Part shown: one piece after another, positions 22,268-31,736 of the stretch
How positions within the stretch are numbered: the first letter of the stretch is position 1
Layout: every line of letters begins with the position of its first letter
NCBI RefSeq assembly: GCF_001898175.1
Contig: NZ_MKTH01000024.1
Coordinates: 105,512 to 169,511, forward strand
Reading direction: 5' to 3'
From: Cellulomonas sp. 73-92
GTDB taxonomy: Bacteria; Actinomycetota; Actinomycetes; Actinomycetales; Cellulomonadaceae
Length of the DNA: 64,000 nt
The notes under the pieces: generated by a model
What the model was told of the DNA's origin: nothing
What the model saw: the letters and a program-made list of their open reading frames with translations, nothing else
The model's database searches: none
Program-made: the position numbers and the translations under genes

Positions 22268-24142
22268 TCAGACGAGCCGGTACACGTGGGCACCTGGCCC
22301 GGCCGCCGGCAGCTCGAGGACGCCACCGTCGGCTCGGGCCGGCTCGCCCTCGAGCGTCTCGGCCCCACGCGCCCCGAGCCCGCCGAGCGACAGCCGCACC
22401 GGGGTGTGCGGGCCGCGCGCGGCGTGGACCAGCAGCCGCTCCTCGGGGTGCTCGCGCAGGTAGGTCATTGACTCGTCGCCGGCGTCGGCCCAGCGCAGGC
22501 CGCCGCGTCGCAGCGCGACGTGCGTGCGGCGCAGCGCGATCCAGCGCCGGTAGACCTCGACCGTGGGCCCGTCCCACTCCGCGGCCCGTGACCAGGGGAA
22601 CGGCGTGCGGGAGTGCTCGCCGTCCACGCCGGTGAGCCCGAGCTCGTCCCCCGCGAACACCGCCGGGACGCCCGGCATCGTCATCTGCAGCGCCAGGCCC
22701 ACGAGGTGGCGGGCACGCCCGCGGCCCTGGTGGTCGACCCACCCCGACGCGCCACCACCGACGACGGTGCGGAAGCGCGGGGTGTCGTGCGAGTCGAGGT
22801 GCAGCGTGGACGCCGACCACGCGGCCCACGGTGCCCCGGCGTGCACCTCGCGCATCGTGGCGACGACGGCGCCGCCCGGCAGCGACGGGATCGGGATCGG
22901 CTGCCCCGCGAACGGCGTGCCCTGCGCCACGCGCGGCTCGTCGGGTCCGCCGCGCAGCCAGGACCACACCGGCCGTGAGAAGCCGGCGTAGTCCATGGTC
23001 CCGTGCCACCCGTCGCCGAGGAGGTCGAACGCGGCGTCGTGGCCGTGCTCGGCGAGCAACCAGGCGTCCGGATGGCCGGCGGCCATCGTGCGGCGCACCG
23101 TGCGGGCGACCTCGTGCGTCAGGTCGTCGGCCCCGAGGCGCCCCGTCATGTTGGCGACGTCGATGCGCCACGAGTCCAGCCCGAAGTCCAGCCAGCGGGC
23201 GACGGCCGAGCCCGGCCCCTCGTACAGCGCGGTCCGCATCGCCGCGGAGCGGTGGTCCAGCTTGGGCAGCGACGGCACCCCGAGCCAACTCGCGTACTCG
23301 TCGGGATGCCGTCCGAACCGGTAGTACCCCGACTCCGGCGCCGCCGCGTCGGCGACGGCCGCCTGGAACCACTCGTGGGCGGCGCCGGTGTGGTTGAGGG
23401 TCAGGTCGCCCAGCACGCGCAGGCCGCGCGCGTGGGCGGCCCCCAGCAGCCGGCCGAACGCCTCGTCGCCACCGAGCACCGGGTCGATCCGGTCGAACGT
23501 CACGGCGTCGTACCGGTGGTTCGAGCGCCCCTCGAAGATCGGCGTGAGGTAGAGCACGGTGGCACCCAGCCCGGTGAGGTGGTCGAGGTGCTCGGCGACG
23601 CCGTCGAGGTCGCCGCCGAACCACTGGTGCGCCGTGTCGCGCCCCTGGTGCACCACCGGGTCGTCCCACGCCGCCGGCACGGCCCAGTCCGGCACGGCGC
23701 GATCGTGGCCGGAGCGGGCGAACCGGTCCGGGAACACCTGGTAGACGACCTGGTCGGCGACCCAGTCGGGCGGCGGGTCGAACACCGAGATCCGGAAGTC
23801 GCCGGCGTCGGACACGTCACGCCGGGCGACGCCGCGCGCGGTGAGCCAGCGGTAGTCGCGGTCCGGGTCGACGAGGAACCGGTAGGACGTCACGGGGTTG
23901 TCCACCGCCAGGTCGGCGACGAACCACGCCCCGGCCTCGTCGGACCCGTCGACCCGGGCGGCCCGGAAGGTCGGCTCGCCGTCGCGGACGGACCGCAGCA
24001 CGACGCTCGCGTCGCGCCCGGCGCGGCCGGGCACCGACGGCACCCGGACACGCACCGGCACCGTGTCTCCGAGCCGGTGGGCACCCGGCGCGCTGTAGGC
24101 GACCGAGCCGTCGTGGTGCGGCTCGTCGAGGAACGACGTCAT
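22268..24142 (-). CDS. Cytoplasmic glycoside hydrolase family 13 enzyme
   Basis: 624 residues, no signal peptide. An N-terminal beta domain (about 1-115) of the neopullulanase/cyclomaltodextrinase type precedes the TIM barrel (WVADQVVYQVFPDRFARS onward). Catalytic residues: Asp in DSWRIDVAN, Glu in WLLAEHGHD, Asp in LDSHDTPRF. C-terminal beta domain from about 540. It should split maltodextrins or cyclodextrins imported by the adjacent MalEFG system. Downstream-most gene of the maltodextrin cluster on this strand. Confidence 0.85.
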   Translation of the reverse strand: MTSFLDEPHHDGSVAYSAPGAHRLGDTVPVRVRVPSVPGRAGRDASVVLRSVRDGEPTFRAARVDGSDEAGAWFVADLAVDNPVTSYRFLVDPDRDYRWLTARGVARRDVSDAGDFRISVFDPPPDWVADQVVYQVFPDRFARSGHDRAVPDWAVPAAWDDPVVHQGRDTAHQWFGGDLDGVAEHLDHLTGLGATVLYLTPIFEGRSNHRYDAVTFDRIDPVLGGDEAFGRLLGAAHARGLRVLGDLTLNHTGAAHEWFQAAVADAAAPESGYYRFGRHPDEYASWLGVPSLPKLDHRSAAMRTALYEGPGSAVARWLDFGLDSWRIDVANMTGRLGADDLTHEVARTVRRTMAAGHPDAWLLAEHGHDAAFDLLGDGWHGTMDYAGFSRPVWSWLRGGPDEPRVAQGTPFAGQPIPIPSLPGGAVVATMREVHAGAPWAAWSASTLHLDSHDTPRFRTVVGGGASGWVDHQGRGRARHLVGLALQMTMPGVPAVFAGDELGLTGVDGEHSRTPFPWSRAAEWDGPTVEVYRRWIALRRTHVALRRGGLRWADAGDESMTYLREHPEERLLVHAARGPHTPVRLSLGGLGARGAETLEGEPARADGGVLELPAAGPGAHVYRLV

Positions 24143-24215
24143 GCGGCCTCCTTGGCGGGCAGCAGGAACCGACGCACGGCGCGGGCCGTGCGGCGTGGCG
24201 GACGGGTCGGCGGCG

Positions 24216-25763
24216 TCAGCGCAGGACGGCGACCGAGCCCGGTGGAAGGGTCAGCGCCCGCCCGGACAGCGACGGGGCCTGGGCGCCGTCCGTGAGCAGG
24301 TGGTCCCGGACCTTCACCGAGGCGGGCAGGCCCATCGCGTCCAGCTGCTCCACGTGCGGCGCGGAGTCGAGGTTCTCCAGGACGTAGACGGTGGTGCCCT
24401 GGTAGGCGTCGGAGAACGCCAGGACCGACCGGTCGCCCGCCGTGATCGAGGTGTACGTGCCGCGGGCCAGCGCCGGCGTCCGGTTCCGGAGCGCGAGGAC
24501 CGCCCGGTAGAAGCTCAGCACCGAGCCCGGGTCCTTGAGCTGCTGGTCCACCGGCACCACGGCGCTCTCGTCGTACGTGCCGCCGGGCGGTGGCTTCGTG
24601 GTGCCCGTGAGGTCGGTCGTCGACCAGACCATCGGCATCCGCTTGTTCGGGTCGGTGCCCGACCCGACCATGCCGATCTCCTCGCCGTAGTAGATGAACG
24701 GGTTGCCGGGCATGAGCAGGTACGTCGCCGCGGACAGCTTCTCCAGCTGCGGCGAGCGCATGAGGTAGCCCGACGGCCGCGGGTTGTCGTGGTTGGAGAT
24801 GAAGGGCGCGTCGATCGCGGCCGGGTTCGCGGCGTGGATCGTCTCGTTCCAGGCCTGGGTGGCCTGCGACAGCCCCGTGCCGTCCCTGGCCGTCAGGGCG
24901 GCGTTGAGCTTGCCGCTCACCGTGGCGAACGGGTAGTTGAAGAAGCTGTCGACGCCGCTGGCGTAGAGGGACGTCAGGCTCGTCGCGTCGGTCCACGCCT
25001 CGCCGACCAGGTAGGCCTGCGGGTTGACCGCCCGGCACGTGCTCTCGAGCCACCTCATGAAGGCGACGCCGGCCGCCGCGTCGTGCGGGTAGTACGACGT
25101 CGTGGCGTCGAGCCGGAACCCGTCGACGCCCTTGCCCAGCCAGAACCCGACGATGCCGGCGATCTCGCTCCGGACGCCGGGGTCGTCCAGGTTGAGGTCC
25201 GGCATGCTCGGCGAGAACACCGCCGAGTAGTAGATCCCGGTCGAGCCGTACTGGACGTAGCCGGCCTTCGGCGTCGTCGAGAAGTCGTAGTAGTGGACGT
25301 ACTTGTTCGTCGTGCCCGCCTGCAGCGCCTGGATCGCCTGCGTGAACCACGGGTGCTTCGACGAGGTGTGCTGGATCACGAGGTCCATGAGCACGCGGAC
25401 GTCCTTGGCATGGGCCTTCGCCACGAGGGCGTCGAAGTCCTGCATCGTCCCGAACTCGGGGTCGATCGCCTCGAAGTCGCTCACGTCGTACTTGTGGTAC
25501 GAGGGCGACGTGTTGATCGGCGTCAGCCATATCCCGTTGGCGCCCAGGTCGTCGTGGATGTACGAGAGCTTGCCGGTGACACCGGCGAGGTCGCCGACGC
25601 CGTCGCCGTCGGAGTCGGCGAAGCTCCCGACGAAGACCTCGTAGTACGTCCGGTAGCGGTCGGAGACGGTGGCGGCCGGGGACGGCCCGCACGCCGCCAG
25701 CGGCGCGACCCCCAGCAGCGTGACCAGGGACAGCGCGACGGCTGCCCGCCACCGGCGCCTCAT
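24216..25763 (-). CDS. Lipoprotein alpha-amylase (GH13)
   Basis: 515 residues from an ATG overlapping the TraX stop (ATGA). N-terminal MRRRWR, hydrophobic stretch and lipobox APLAAC, so it is exported and lipid-anchored. GH13 residues: Asp in GFRLDATTSYY, Glu in YLVGEAWTD, Asp in FISNHDNPR. DSDGDGVGDLAGV gives the N-terminal calcium-type loop seen in oligosaccharide-acting members. It would trim maltooligosaccharides at the cell surface beside MalE. Confidence 0.88.
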   Translation of the reverse strand: MRRRWRAAVALSLVTLLGVAPLAACGPSPAATVSDRYRTYYEVFVGSFADSDGDGVGDLAGVTGKLSYIHDDLGANGIWLTPINTSPSYHKYDVSDFEAIDPEFGTMQDFDALVAKAHAKDVRVLMDLVIQHTSSKHPWFTQAIQALQAGTTNKYVHYYDFSTTPKAGYVQYGSTGIYYSAVFSPSMPDLNLDDPGVRSEIAGIVGFWLGKGVDGFRLDATTSYYPHDAAAGVAFMRWLESTCRAVNPQAYLVGEAWTDATSLTSLYASGVDSFFNYPFATVSGKLNAALTARDGTGLSQATQAWNETIHAANPAAIDAPFISNHDNPRPSGYLMRSPQLEKLSAATYLLMPGNPFIYYGEEIGMVGSGTDPNKRMPMVWSTTDLTGTTKPPPGGTYDESAVVPVDQQLKDPGSVLSFYRAVLALRNRTPALARGTYTSITAGDRSVLAFSDAYQGTTVYVLENLDSAPHVEQLDAMGLPASVKVRDHLLTDGAQAPSLSGRALTLPPGSVAVLR

Positions 25764-26482
25764 GCCACCCGCCCGAGCAGCCCCGCGGCCAGCAGCACCA
25801 CCGGGTACAGCACGTAGAACAGGTACCGCGGGTGTGCCCTCCCCGGCGCCTCGTTCCGGAAGTGCAGCACCGCCATCCCGGCGGCCGGGAGGACGAGCGC
25901 GACGGCTCCCAGGACGCCGCCCACCGTCATCATCGTGTTCTCCCGGGAGTGCAGGAAGTAGAAGACCAGGCAGAAGAGCAGGAGCACGACGCCCGCGGGC
26001 ATGACCCCGAGGCGCAGGCCGACGTTGAAGATCACGAGCCACAGCACCCCGGCGACGCAGACGAGGATCGACAGCCCGACGCGCCGCACGGAGCCCCGCC
26101 GGAGCAGGTCAAGGGCCCACAGCACGACGAGCGAGACCAGCAGCGCGAACACGGGGTTCTGCGACCGCAGGTCCCACAACCGGCCGCTCGTCGCCAGGTC
26201 GTAGGGCACCTCGGCGACCACGGCGAGCGCCGCGAGCCGGCCGGCGTACCGGGCCACGTTCGTGGTGTGGACGAAGCCCCAGTGCAGCAGCCACGCGTAC
26301 AGCGGGATCGCCGCCCACGACACGGCCTCGACCAGGACGACCACCGTGAGCCGGGACACGTCCGCCGCCGTGAGGTCGGCCGGCAGGCCCCGGAGGCCCA
26401 CCGCGGTCCCGACGGCGGACACCGCCACCAGGACGAGCCCGACGACCTTCAGCTGCAGGTTGGACAGGCCCTTGGTTCTCAC
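25760..26482 (-). CDS. TraX-family membrane protein
   Basis: 240 residues, GTG overlapping the malG stop (GTGA) and stop overlapping the amylase start, so it is locked inside the mal operon. Seven or so hydrophobic segments. Features of TraX/acyltransferase-like membrane proteins: GFVHTTNVARYAGRLAALA and VAEVPYDLATSG, the region that reads PYD in the family. TraX acetylates F pilin in E. coli; related proteins in polysaccharide loci may O-acetylate sugars or wall polymers. The role here is unknown. Confidence 0.72.
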   Translation of the reverse strand: MRTKGLSNLQLKVVGLVLVAVSAVGTAVGLRGLPADLTAADVSRLTVVVLVEAVSWAAIPLYAWLLHWGFVHTTNVARYAGRLAALAVVAEVPYDLATSGRLWDLRSQNPVFALLVSLVVLWALDLLRRGSVRRVGLSILVCVAGVLWLVIFNVGLRLGVMPAGVVLLLFCLVFYFLHSRENTMMTVGGVLGAVALVLPAAGMAVLHFRNEAPGRAHPRYLFYVLYPVVLLAAGLLGRVA

Positions 26483-27414
26483 CCCTTGACCGAACCGGTC
26501 ATGGACGACTGGTAGAACCGCTGCATCACGATGAAGAGGACCGCGATCGGGATCGAGACGAGCACGGCGCCGGCCGCGAAGCGGGCGAACCACTGCGCGA
26601 TGTACTCCTTCTGCAGCATCTGCCACAGCCCGAGCGACACCGTGTACTTGTCCTGGGTCCGGGCGATCGCCCGCGCCATGACGAAGTCCAGCCACGGCGT
26701 CAGGAACCCGACGATCGCCTGGTAGACCATCATCGGCTTGGTGATCGGCAGGATGATCCGGCCGAACACGTTCCACCGGGTGCAGCCGTCGAGCATCGCA
26801 GCCTCGTCCATGGAGATCGGGATCGTGTCCATGAACCCCTTCATCACGTAGAAGCCGGCGCCCGAGCCGGCCGAGTACACGATGATCAGGGCGACGGTGG
26901 TGGCCGTCGAGCTCTCCGTGAGCCCCAGCGCCTTGAGGATGAAATAGATCACGAGCACGGCCATGATCCCCGGGAACATCCCCAGGATCAGCGCCGTGTT
27001 CATGAACGCGCGGCGCATCCGGAACCGCAGCCGGCTCATGACGAAGCCCACGGACAGCACGAAGAACAGGTTGATGACGCACACGGCCGACGCGATCACG
27101 AGCGTGCGGCCGAACATCACCGGGAAGTTCATGACGGAGCGGTCCGTCATCAGCTTCACGTAGTTGCCGAACGTGTACTGGGTCGGGAAGAACGTCGTCG
27201 TGTACGGCGCGGTGTTCTTGTTGAAGCTCTCGAGGAGCACCCAGACGATCGGGACGAGCCAGATCACCGCCATGAGCCCGAGGAAGACGTGGGACACCAC
27301 GTCCCCGACGAGCTGCCGACGCCGCATGCCGGCGCTGCGCGCCGGGCCGGAGGGGCGGATCGCGCTCGTGCTGGTCGCACCGCTGCGCAGGACGGTGCTC
27401 GAACGGGCTGTCAC
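26479..27414 (-). CDS. malG: Maltodextrin ABC transporter permease MalG type
   Basis: 311 residues, six spans plus a 35-residue N-terminal cytoplasmic tail. The EAA loop is DEAAMLDGCTRWNVFGRIIL, which docks on the (MsiK-like) ATPase; no ATPase gene is in this cluster, as usual in actinobacteria where one is shared. ATG overlaps the malF stop. C-terminus MTGSVKG is typical of the family. Confidence 0.9.
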   Translation of the reverse strand: MTARSSTVLRSGATSTSAIRPSGPARSAGMRRRQLVGDVVSHVFLGLMAVIWLVPIVWVLLESFNKNTAPYTTTFFPTQYTFGNYVKLMTDRSVMNFPVMFGRTLVIASAVCVINLFFVLSVGFVMSRLRFRMRRAFMNTALILGMFPGIMAVLVIYFILKALGLTESSTATTVALIIVYSAGSGAGFYVMKGFMDTIPISMDEAAMLDGCTRWNVFGRIILPITKPMMVYQAIVGFLTPWLDFVMARAIARTQDKYTVSLGLWQMLQKEYIAQWFARFAAGAVLVSIPIAVLFIVMQRFYQSSMTGSVKG

Positions 27415-28841
27415 CGGAAGCCCTCCTCGTTCTTGTACGACCCGGTGTTGCGGTACGTGATCAGCGCCACGACCCCCAGCACCACGAAGGTCAGGATGGC
27501 GATGACGGCGCCGACGTTGTAGTTGCCCTTGTCGACCGTCAGCTTGTACAGCCAGGTGATGAGCAGGTCGGTCTGTCCGGCCGACTCACCCACTCTCTGC
27601 GGCGCCCCGTTCGACAGCAGGTAGATGACGTTGAAGTTGTTGATGTTCGCGGTGAACGTCACGATGAGGTACGGCGTCAGCACGAAGAAGATGTACGGCA
27701 TCGTGATGCGCGCGTACATCTGCCACCAGTTCGCGCCGTCGATCCTCGCGGCCTCGTAGAGCTCGCCGGGCACGTTCTGCAGGACGCCCGTGATCTGCAT
27801 GATCGTGAACGGGATGCCGACCCAGAGGTTGACGACGATCACGGTCGCGCGCGCCCACCACGCATTGGTGAAGAACGGCAGCGAGGAGTCGATCAGGCCC
27901 CAGCTCTTCAGCATCTGGTTGACGATGCCCTGGTCCTGCAGCATCTGGCTGATGACCAGGAGGGAGACGAACTGCGGCACGGCGATCGACATCGAGAAGA
28001 AGGCGCGCCACATGTTCTTCAGCCGCGTGCCGCGCCGCAGGATGACCATGGCCATGAACTGGCCCAGGAAGAAGTTGAGGAACGTCGCGAAGATCGCCCA
28101 CACGACCGTCCACGCGAGCACCCGCGTGAACAGCCCGAGGCCCACCCCGATCGACGTGGACCCGGTGCGCGAGAAGACGAGGCCGAAGTTGTGCAGGCCC
28201 ACCCAGTTGAACGCCACCGGGTGGTTGATGTCGAAGCTGGTGAACGCCATCGAGATCATGAAGGCCAGCGGCAGGATCGTGAAGACGACGATCCCCAGCG
28301 TCGGCAGCGACAGCAGCGTGCCGTGGAGGCGGCTATCGAACAGCTCGCGCACGTCCTGGCCGATCGACGGCGCCCGGCCCTTCGTCTGCGTGAGCACCTG
28401 CGCCGTGTAGGCGCTGCGCACGGCGGCCGCCCACACGAGCAGGAAGGCCGCGATGATGAAGATCCACGCGACGCCGTAGAGCAGCACCCCCACCGAGTTC
28501 GTGGGGTTCACGTTGATGAAGTTGCCGTTGGCGTCCCACTTCTGCCCGCCCTCGGTCACCGGCCCGAGGACGCGGAGCGCCGCGAGCGACGGGATGCCGC
28601 GGGCGACGAGAAGGGCGATGAAGGCGATCTCGGCCGCCAGGAAGATCGCGCCCTTGGCGTACTGCCGGCGCGCGATGTTGCCCAGGCCCATGGCCAACGC
28701 CGACATCCTGGTCAGCGCGTCGCCCCGCGCGAGGGCGTGGCCGAGGGTGAGCCCGGAGCCGTCGACCGAGCCGAGCGACAGCTGTTCGGTCCTGAGTGCG
28801 GCGCGCCTGTCCCCGCGTTCCGCCACGGCCGTCTGTGTCAT
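27411..28841 (-). CDS. malF: Maltodextrin ABC transporter permease MalF type
   Basis: 476 residues; ATG at 28841 chosen for GAGGTGGG 6-13 nt upstream. About eight spans with an N-terminal pair and an inserted region between the first spans, as in MalF. EAA loop is EAARIDGANWWQMYARITMP near residue 360. Stop overlaps malG. Separated from malE by a strong hairpin, so it is probably expressed at a lower level. Confidence 0.9.
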   Translation of the reverse strand: MTQTAVAERGDRRAALRTEQLSLGSVDGSGLTLGHALARGDALTRMSALAMGLGNIARRQYAKGAIFLAAEIAFIALLVARGIPSLAALRVLGPVTEGGQKWDANGNFINVNPTNSVGVLLYGVAWIFIIAAFLLVWAAAVRSAYTAQVLTQTKGRAPSIGQDVRELFDSRLHGTLLSLPTLGIVVFTILPLAFMISMAFTSFDINHPVAFNWVGLHNFGLVFSRTGSTSIGVGLGLFTRVLAWTVVWAIFATFLNFFLGQFMAMVILRRGTRLKNMWRAFFSMSIAVPQFVSLLVISQMLQDQGIVNQMLKSWGLIDSSLPFFTNAWWARATVIVVNLWVGIPFTIMQITGVLQNVPGELYEAARIDGANWWQMYARITMPYIFFVLTPYLIVTFTANINNFNVIYLLSNGAPQRVGESAGQTDLLITWLYKLTVDKGNYNVGAVIAILTFVVLGVVALITYRNTGSYKNEEGFR

Positions 28842-28872
28842 GCCATCCCACCTCATCGTGCGAGAGCGAGGG

Positions 28873-28919
28873 CCAGGTTCCGGGGCCACGATCGGTGTGA
28901 CCGTGGCCCCGGAACCTGG
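28873..28919. terminator. Strong intercistronic hairpin between malE and malF
   Basis: Arms CCAGGTTCCGGGGCCACG (28873-28890) and its exact inverse (28902-28919) give an 18-bp perfect stem with an 11-nt loop, 15 nt after the malE stop and 31 nt before malF. Such hairpins act as partial terminators and protect the upstream mRNA from 3' decay, giving excess binding protein over permease. Confidence 0.75.
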
Positions 28920-28934
28920 TCGGTGCTGCAGGGA

Positions 28935-30197
28935 CTACGAGTTCAGCGCCGTGTTCCACGCCGCGGTCTTGTCCGCGGCGTTGGCGGCGGTGATGTCACC
29001 GGACAGCAGCGCCTTCCCGAAGGAGGCGGTCGGGTCCCAGAAGTTGCCCATCTTCGCCACGGTCGGCTGCAGCGTCGACGCGTTGGCCACGGTGTTCATC
29101 TGGGCGACCGCGACCGGGTCGGCCGTGATGCTCGCCGACGAGGCCAGGGACTTGTCCGAGGGGATGATCCCGCGCATGTCGTAGTGGGCCTGCTGCGCGG
29201 CCGTGGACCCGAGGAAGGCGGCGAACTTGGCCGCGGCCTGCGGGTTCTTGGCGTTCGGGTTGAAGGCGACGGCCTTGGAGCCGGCGAACGCCTTCATCTG
29301 GACCGGCGAGCCGTTGAGCGTGTAGCTCGGCGGCTGCGCGGCACCCTCGTTGGCGCCGAGCGCCTTCTTGACGTTGGCGGCGTCCCACGAGCCGGAGAAG
29401 TAGGCGTCGATGGTGCCGTTCTGCAGGCCGGCGAGGCCGGCGCCGTTCGCGTCGTTCACGAAGTTCTTGTTCTTCACCAGACCGGTGAGGTACTTCGTCA
29501 CGTCGGACGCCTGCGTGCCGGTGAACGCGATGCCCGCCGTCTCGTCGGTGCCCTTGGGGCCGAAGAGCGTGCCGCCGTTGCCGACGTAGAAGGAGGCGAG
29601 GTACCAGGAGTTGTCGATCGGGAAGGCGACCTTGCCCTTGCTGAGCATCGAGTCGAGGTTCTTCACGTCGTCCGCGGTGAACTTCGAGGAGTTGTAGTAC
29701 AGGAACCACGTGTTGGCCGTGTACGGGACGCCGTAGATGTTCCCGTCGCTACCCGTGACCGACGTGACCATGACGTCGCTGTTCTGCTGCTTGACCTGGG
29801 CCACGGCGTCCGGCGGCAGCTGCCCGATGGCGTGCGCCTGCACCAGCGTGCCGAGCTGGTCGTTGGCGAACATGTAGACGTCGGCGGCGGCGCTCGGGTC
29901 CTGCTGGACGGTCTTGCCGGCGTCACCCTCGGAGACCACCGCGTTCTTCCACGTGATCTTGTACTCGGGGTGGGCGGCCTCGAACGCGGCCTCCTGCTTC
30001 GGCAGCCACGAGGTCGAGTCGACCTGGTCCTCCTGCGGGCCCCAGACCGTCAGGGTCACGGCGGTCGGCGCCGCGGCGGTGGTGGGGGCCGCAGCCGGGG
30101 TCGTGGCCCCGGTGCCGCCGCCGCTGCTGCTGCACGCGCCCATCGCGAGGGTCAGCGCGGCAGCGCCGACGAGCATGAATGCGGGACGAGCTTTCAT
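28935..30197 (-). CDS. malE: Maltodextrin-binding lipoprotein
   Basis: 420 residues. Signal peptide with lipobox AMGAC followed by a Ser/Gly/Ala/Thr linker. Extracellular solute-binding family 1 features: VTLTVWGPQEDQVDS, FEAAHPEYKITWKN, PYTANTWFLYYNSSKF and FSGSWDAANVKKALG. AAGGAGAG before the ATG. It captures maltodextrins for MalFG. First gene of the minus-strand mal operon, divergent from the LacI regulator. Confidence 0.92.
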   Translation of the reverse strand: MKARPAFMLVGAAALTLAMGACSSSGGGTGATTPAAAPTTAAAPTAVTLTVWGPQEDQVDSTSWLPKQEAAFEAAHPEYKITWKNAVVSEGDAGKTVQQDPSAAADVYMFANDQLGTLVQAHAIGQLPPDAVAQVKQQNSDVMVTSVTGSDGNIYGVPYTANTWFLYYNSSKFTADDVKNLDSMLSKGKVAFPIDNSWYLASFYVGNGGTLFGPKGTDETAGIAFTGTQASDVTKYLTGLVKNKNFVNDANGAGLAGLQNGTIDAYFSGSWDAANVKKALGANEGAAQPPSYTLNGSPVQMKAFAGSKAVAFNPNAKNPQAAAKFAAFLGSTAAQQAHYDMRGIIPSDKSLASSASITADPVAVAQMNTVANASTLQPTVAKMGNFWDPTASFGKALLSGDITAANAADKTAAWNTALNS

Positions 30198-30673
30198 CGT
30201 CGAATCTCTCCTTGTCTCGTGCTTGTCCGTGCTGTGCGGCCGTGCGCCGCGAGAGTCCGCCCACCGCCACGGGTCATCGGGGCGGCGCCTCGGCGCGGAC
30301 TACTCGCGATCGCGGTCCGCCCGGATCGCACCGGTTCCGGTGGTGGGAAGCGCGTCGCGGAGGCCAGAGCCGGCGTTCCGGGACGGCGGCGCCGTGACCG
30401 GAGTCGGGATGCTCCATCGCATCGACATGCTCCCTGGTTCGGGATGGTTGCCACCGACCGACGAGATCCGCCGCCGTTGGCCTGATGCGCGAGACGGTAA
30501 CCAGTTGTGCGCCGCTGCTGCAACTCGTTACGGTAACTTTCAGGACACGGTTGCTGGACACGCCGTCCAGCACCGCGATCGCATCGCACCATGGAACGAT
30601 CCGAAGCGCACGTCGTCATGCGCGACGTGAGGAACCGCGTGACGCACCACCCGATCAGGGACGAGGAGGTCTC
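30198..30673. promoter_or_regulatory. Divergent control region malE / LacI regulator
   Basis: 476 bp without a gene. GTAACCAGTTG at 30497-30507 and CAACTCGTTAC at 30521-30531 form an inverted repeat with one mismatch, and GTTACGGTAAC at 30527-30537 is a perfect 11-bp palindrome overlapping it. These are the likely binding sites for the adjacent LacI-type repressor, controlling both malE and its own gene. The rest is GC-rich with no further clear structure. Confidence 0.6.
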
Positions 30674-31717
30674 GTGACGACGTTGTCAGGCCGCACTCGG
30701 CTGACCGACCTCGCCGAGCAGGCCGGGGTCAGCACGGCGACCGTGTCGCGCGTGCTCAACGGCAAGCAAGGCGTGTCGCAGCAGGCACGTCAGGCGGTGC
30801 TCACCGCGCTCGACGTGCTCGGCTACGAGCGACCGGAGCGCCTCCGGGAGCGCCCGGCGGGCCTCGTCGGGCTCGTCGTGCCCGAGCTGAGCAACCCGGT
30901 GTTCCCCGCCTTCGCCCAGGTGATCGAGAGCGCCCTCTCGGACCGCGGCTACACGCCCCTGCTCTGCACCCAGTCCCCCGGGGGCACCACCGAGGACCAG
31001 TACGTCGAGATGCTGCTCGAGCACGGCGTCGCGGGGATCGTCTTCGTCTCCGGCCTGCACGCGGACACCTCGGCGAGCACCGAGCGCTACCACCGCCTGC
31101 GCAGCCGGAGCATCCCGTTCGTCATGGTCAACGGCTACGCGGCCGGCGTCGACGCGCCGTCGGTCTCCACCGACGACGCGCAGGCCATGGAGCAGGCCGT
31201 GCGCCACCTCATCTCCCTGGGGCACCGCTCCATCGGCCTGGCCATCGGCCCCACCCGGTTCGTCCCGGCGCAGCGCAAGCGCGACGCCTTCTGCGCCCTG
31301 CTCGAGCGGCAGCTCGGCGACGCGAGCCCCGAACGCCACGTCGTCTCGACCCTCTTCACGGTCGAGGGCGGCCAGGCCGCCGCCAACGAGCTGCTGGCGG
31401 GGGGCCACACGGCGATCGTCTGCGCGTCGGACCTCATGGCCCTCGGCGCCATCCGCGCCGCGCACGCCCGCGGGCTGCGCGTGCCGGAGGACGTCTCGGT
31501 CGTCGGCTTCGACGACTCCTTGCTCATCGCCTTCACCGAGCCGCCGCTGACCACGGTGCGGCAGCCCGTCACCGCGATGGGCCGAGCCGCCGTCGACGCC
31601 CTCGTGGCGGAGATCAACGGCACCCCGGTCTCGCGCGCCGAGATCCTGTTCCACCCCGAGCTCGTCGTGCGCAACTCCACCCAGGCGGCCCCGCTGGTGT
31701 CCACCGGCGCCGCCTGA
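30674..31717 (+). CDS. LacI-family regulator of the maltodextrin locus
   Basis: 347 residues, GTG with GAGGAGG at 30663-30669. The HTH is LTDLAEQAGVSTATVSRVLN with the hinge helix following; the periplasmic-binding-like core runs from about 60 (GLVGLVVPELSNPVFPAFAQ) to the end (DVSVVGFDDSLLIAFTEPPL). Divergent from malE and 19 nt upstream of an alpha-glucosidase, so it should be the maltose-responsive repressor of both units. Confidence 0.9.
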   Translation: MTTLSGRTRLTDLAEQAGVSTATVSRVLNGKQGVSQQARQAVLTALDVLGYERPERLRERPAGLVGLVVPELSNPVFPAFAQVIESALSDRGYTPLLCTQSPGGTTEDQYVEMLLEHGVAGIVFVSGLHADTSASTERYHRLRSRSIPFVMVNGYAAGVDAPSVSTDDAQAMEQAVRHLISLGHRSIGLAIGPTRFVPAQRKRDAFCALLERQLGDASPERHVVSTLFTVEGGQAAANELLAGGHTAIVCASDLMALGAIRAAHARGLRVPEDVSVVGFDDSLLIAFTEPPLTTVRQPVTAMGRAAVDALVAEINGTPVSRAEILFHPELVVRNSTQAAPLVSTGAA

Positions 31718-31736
31718 CCACTTCCGAAGAGGATCG

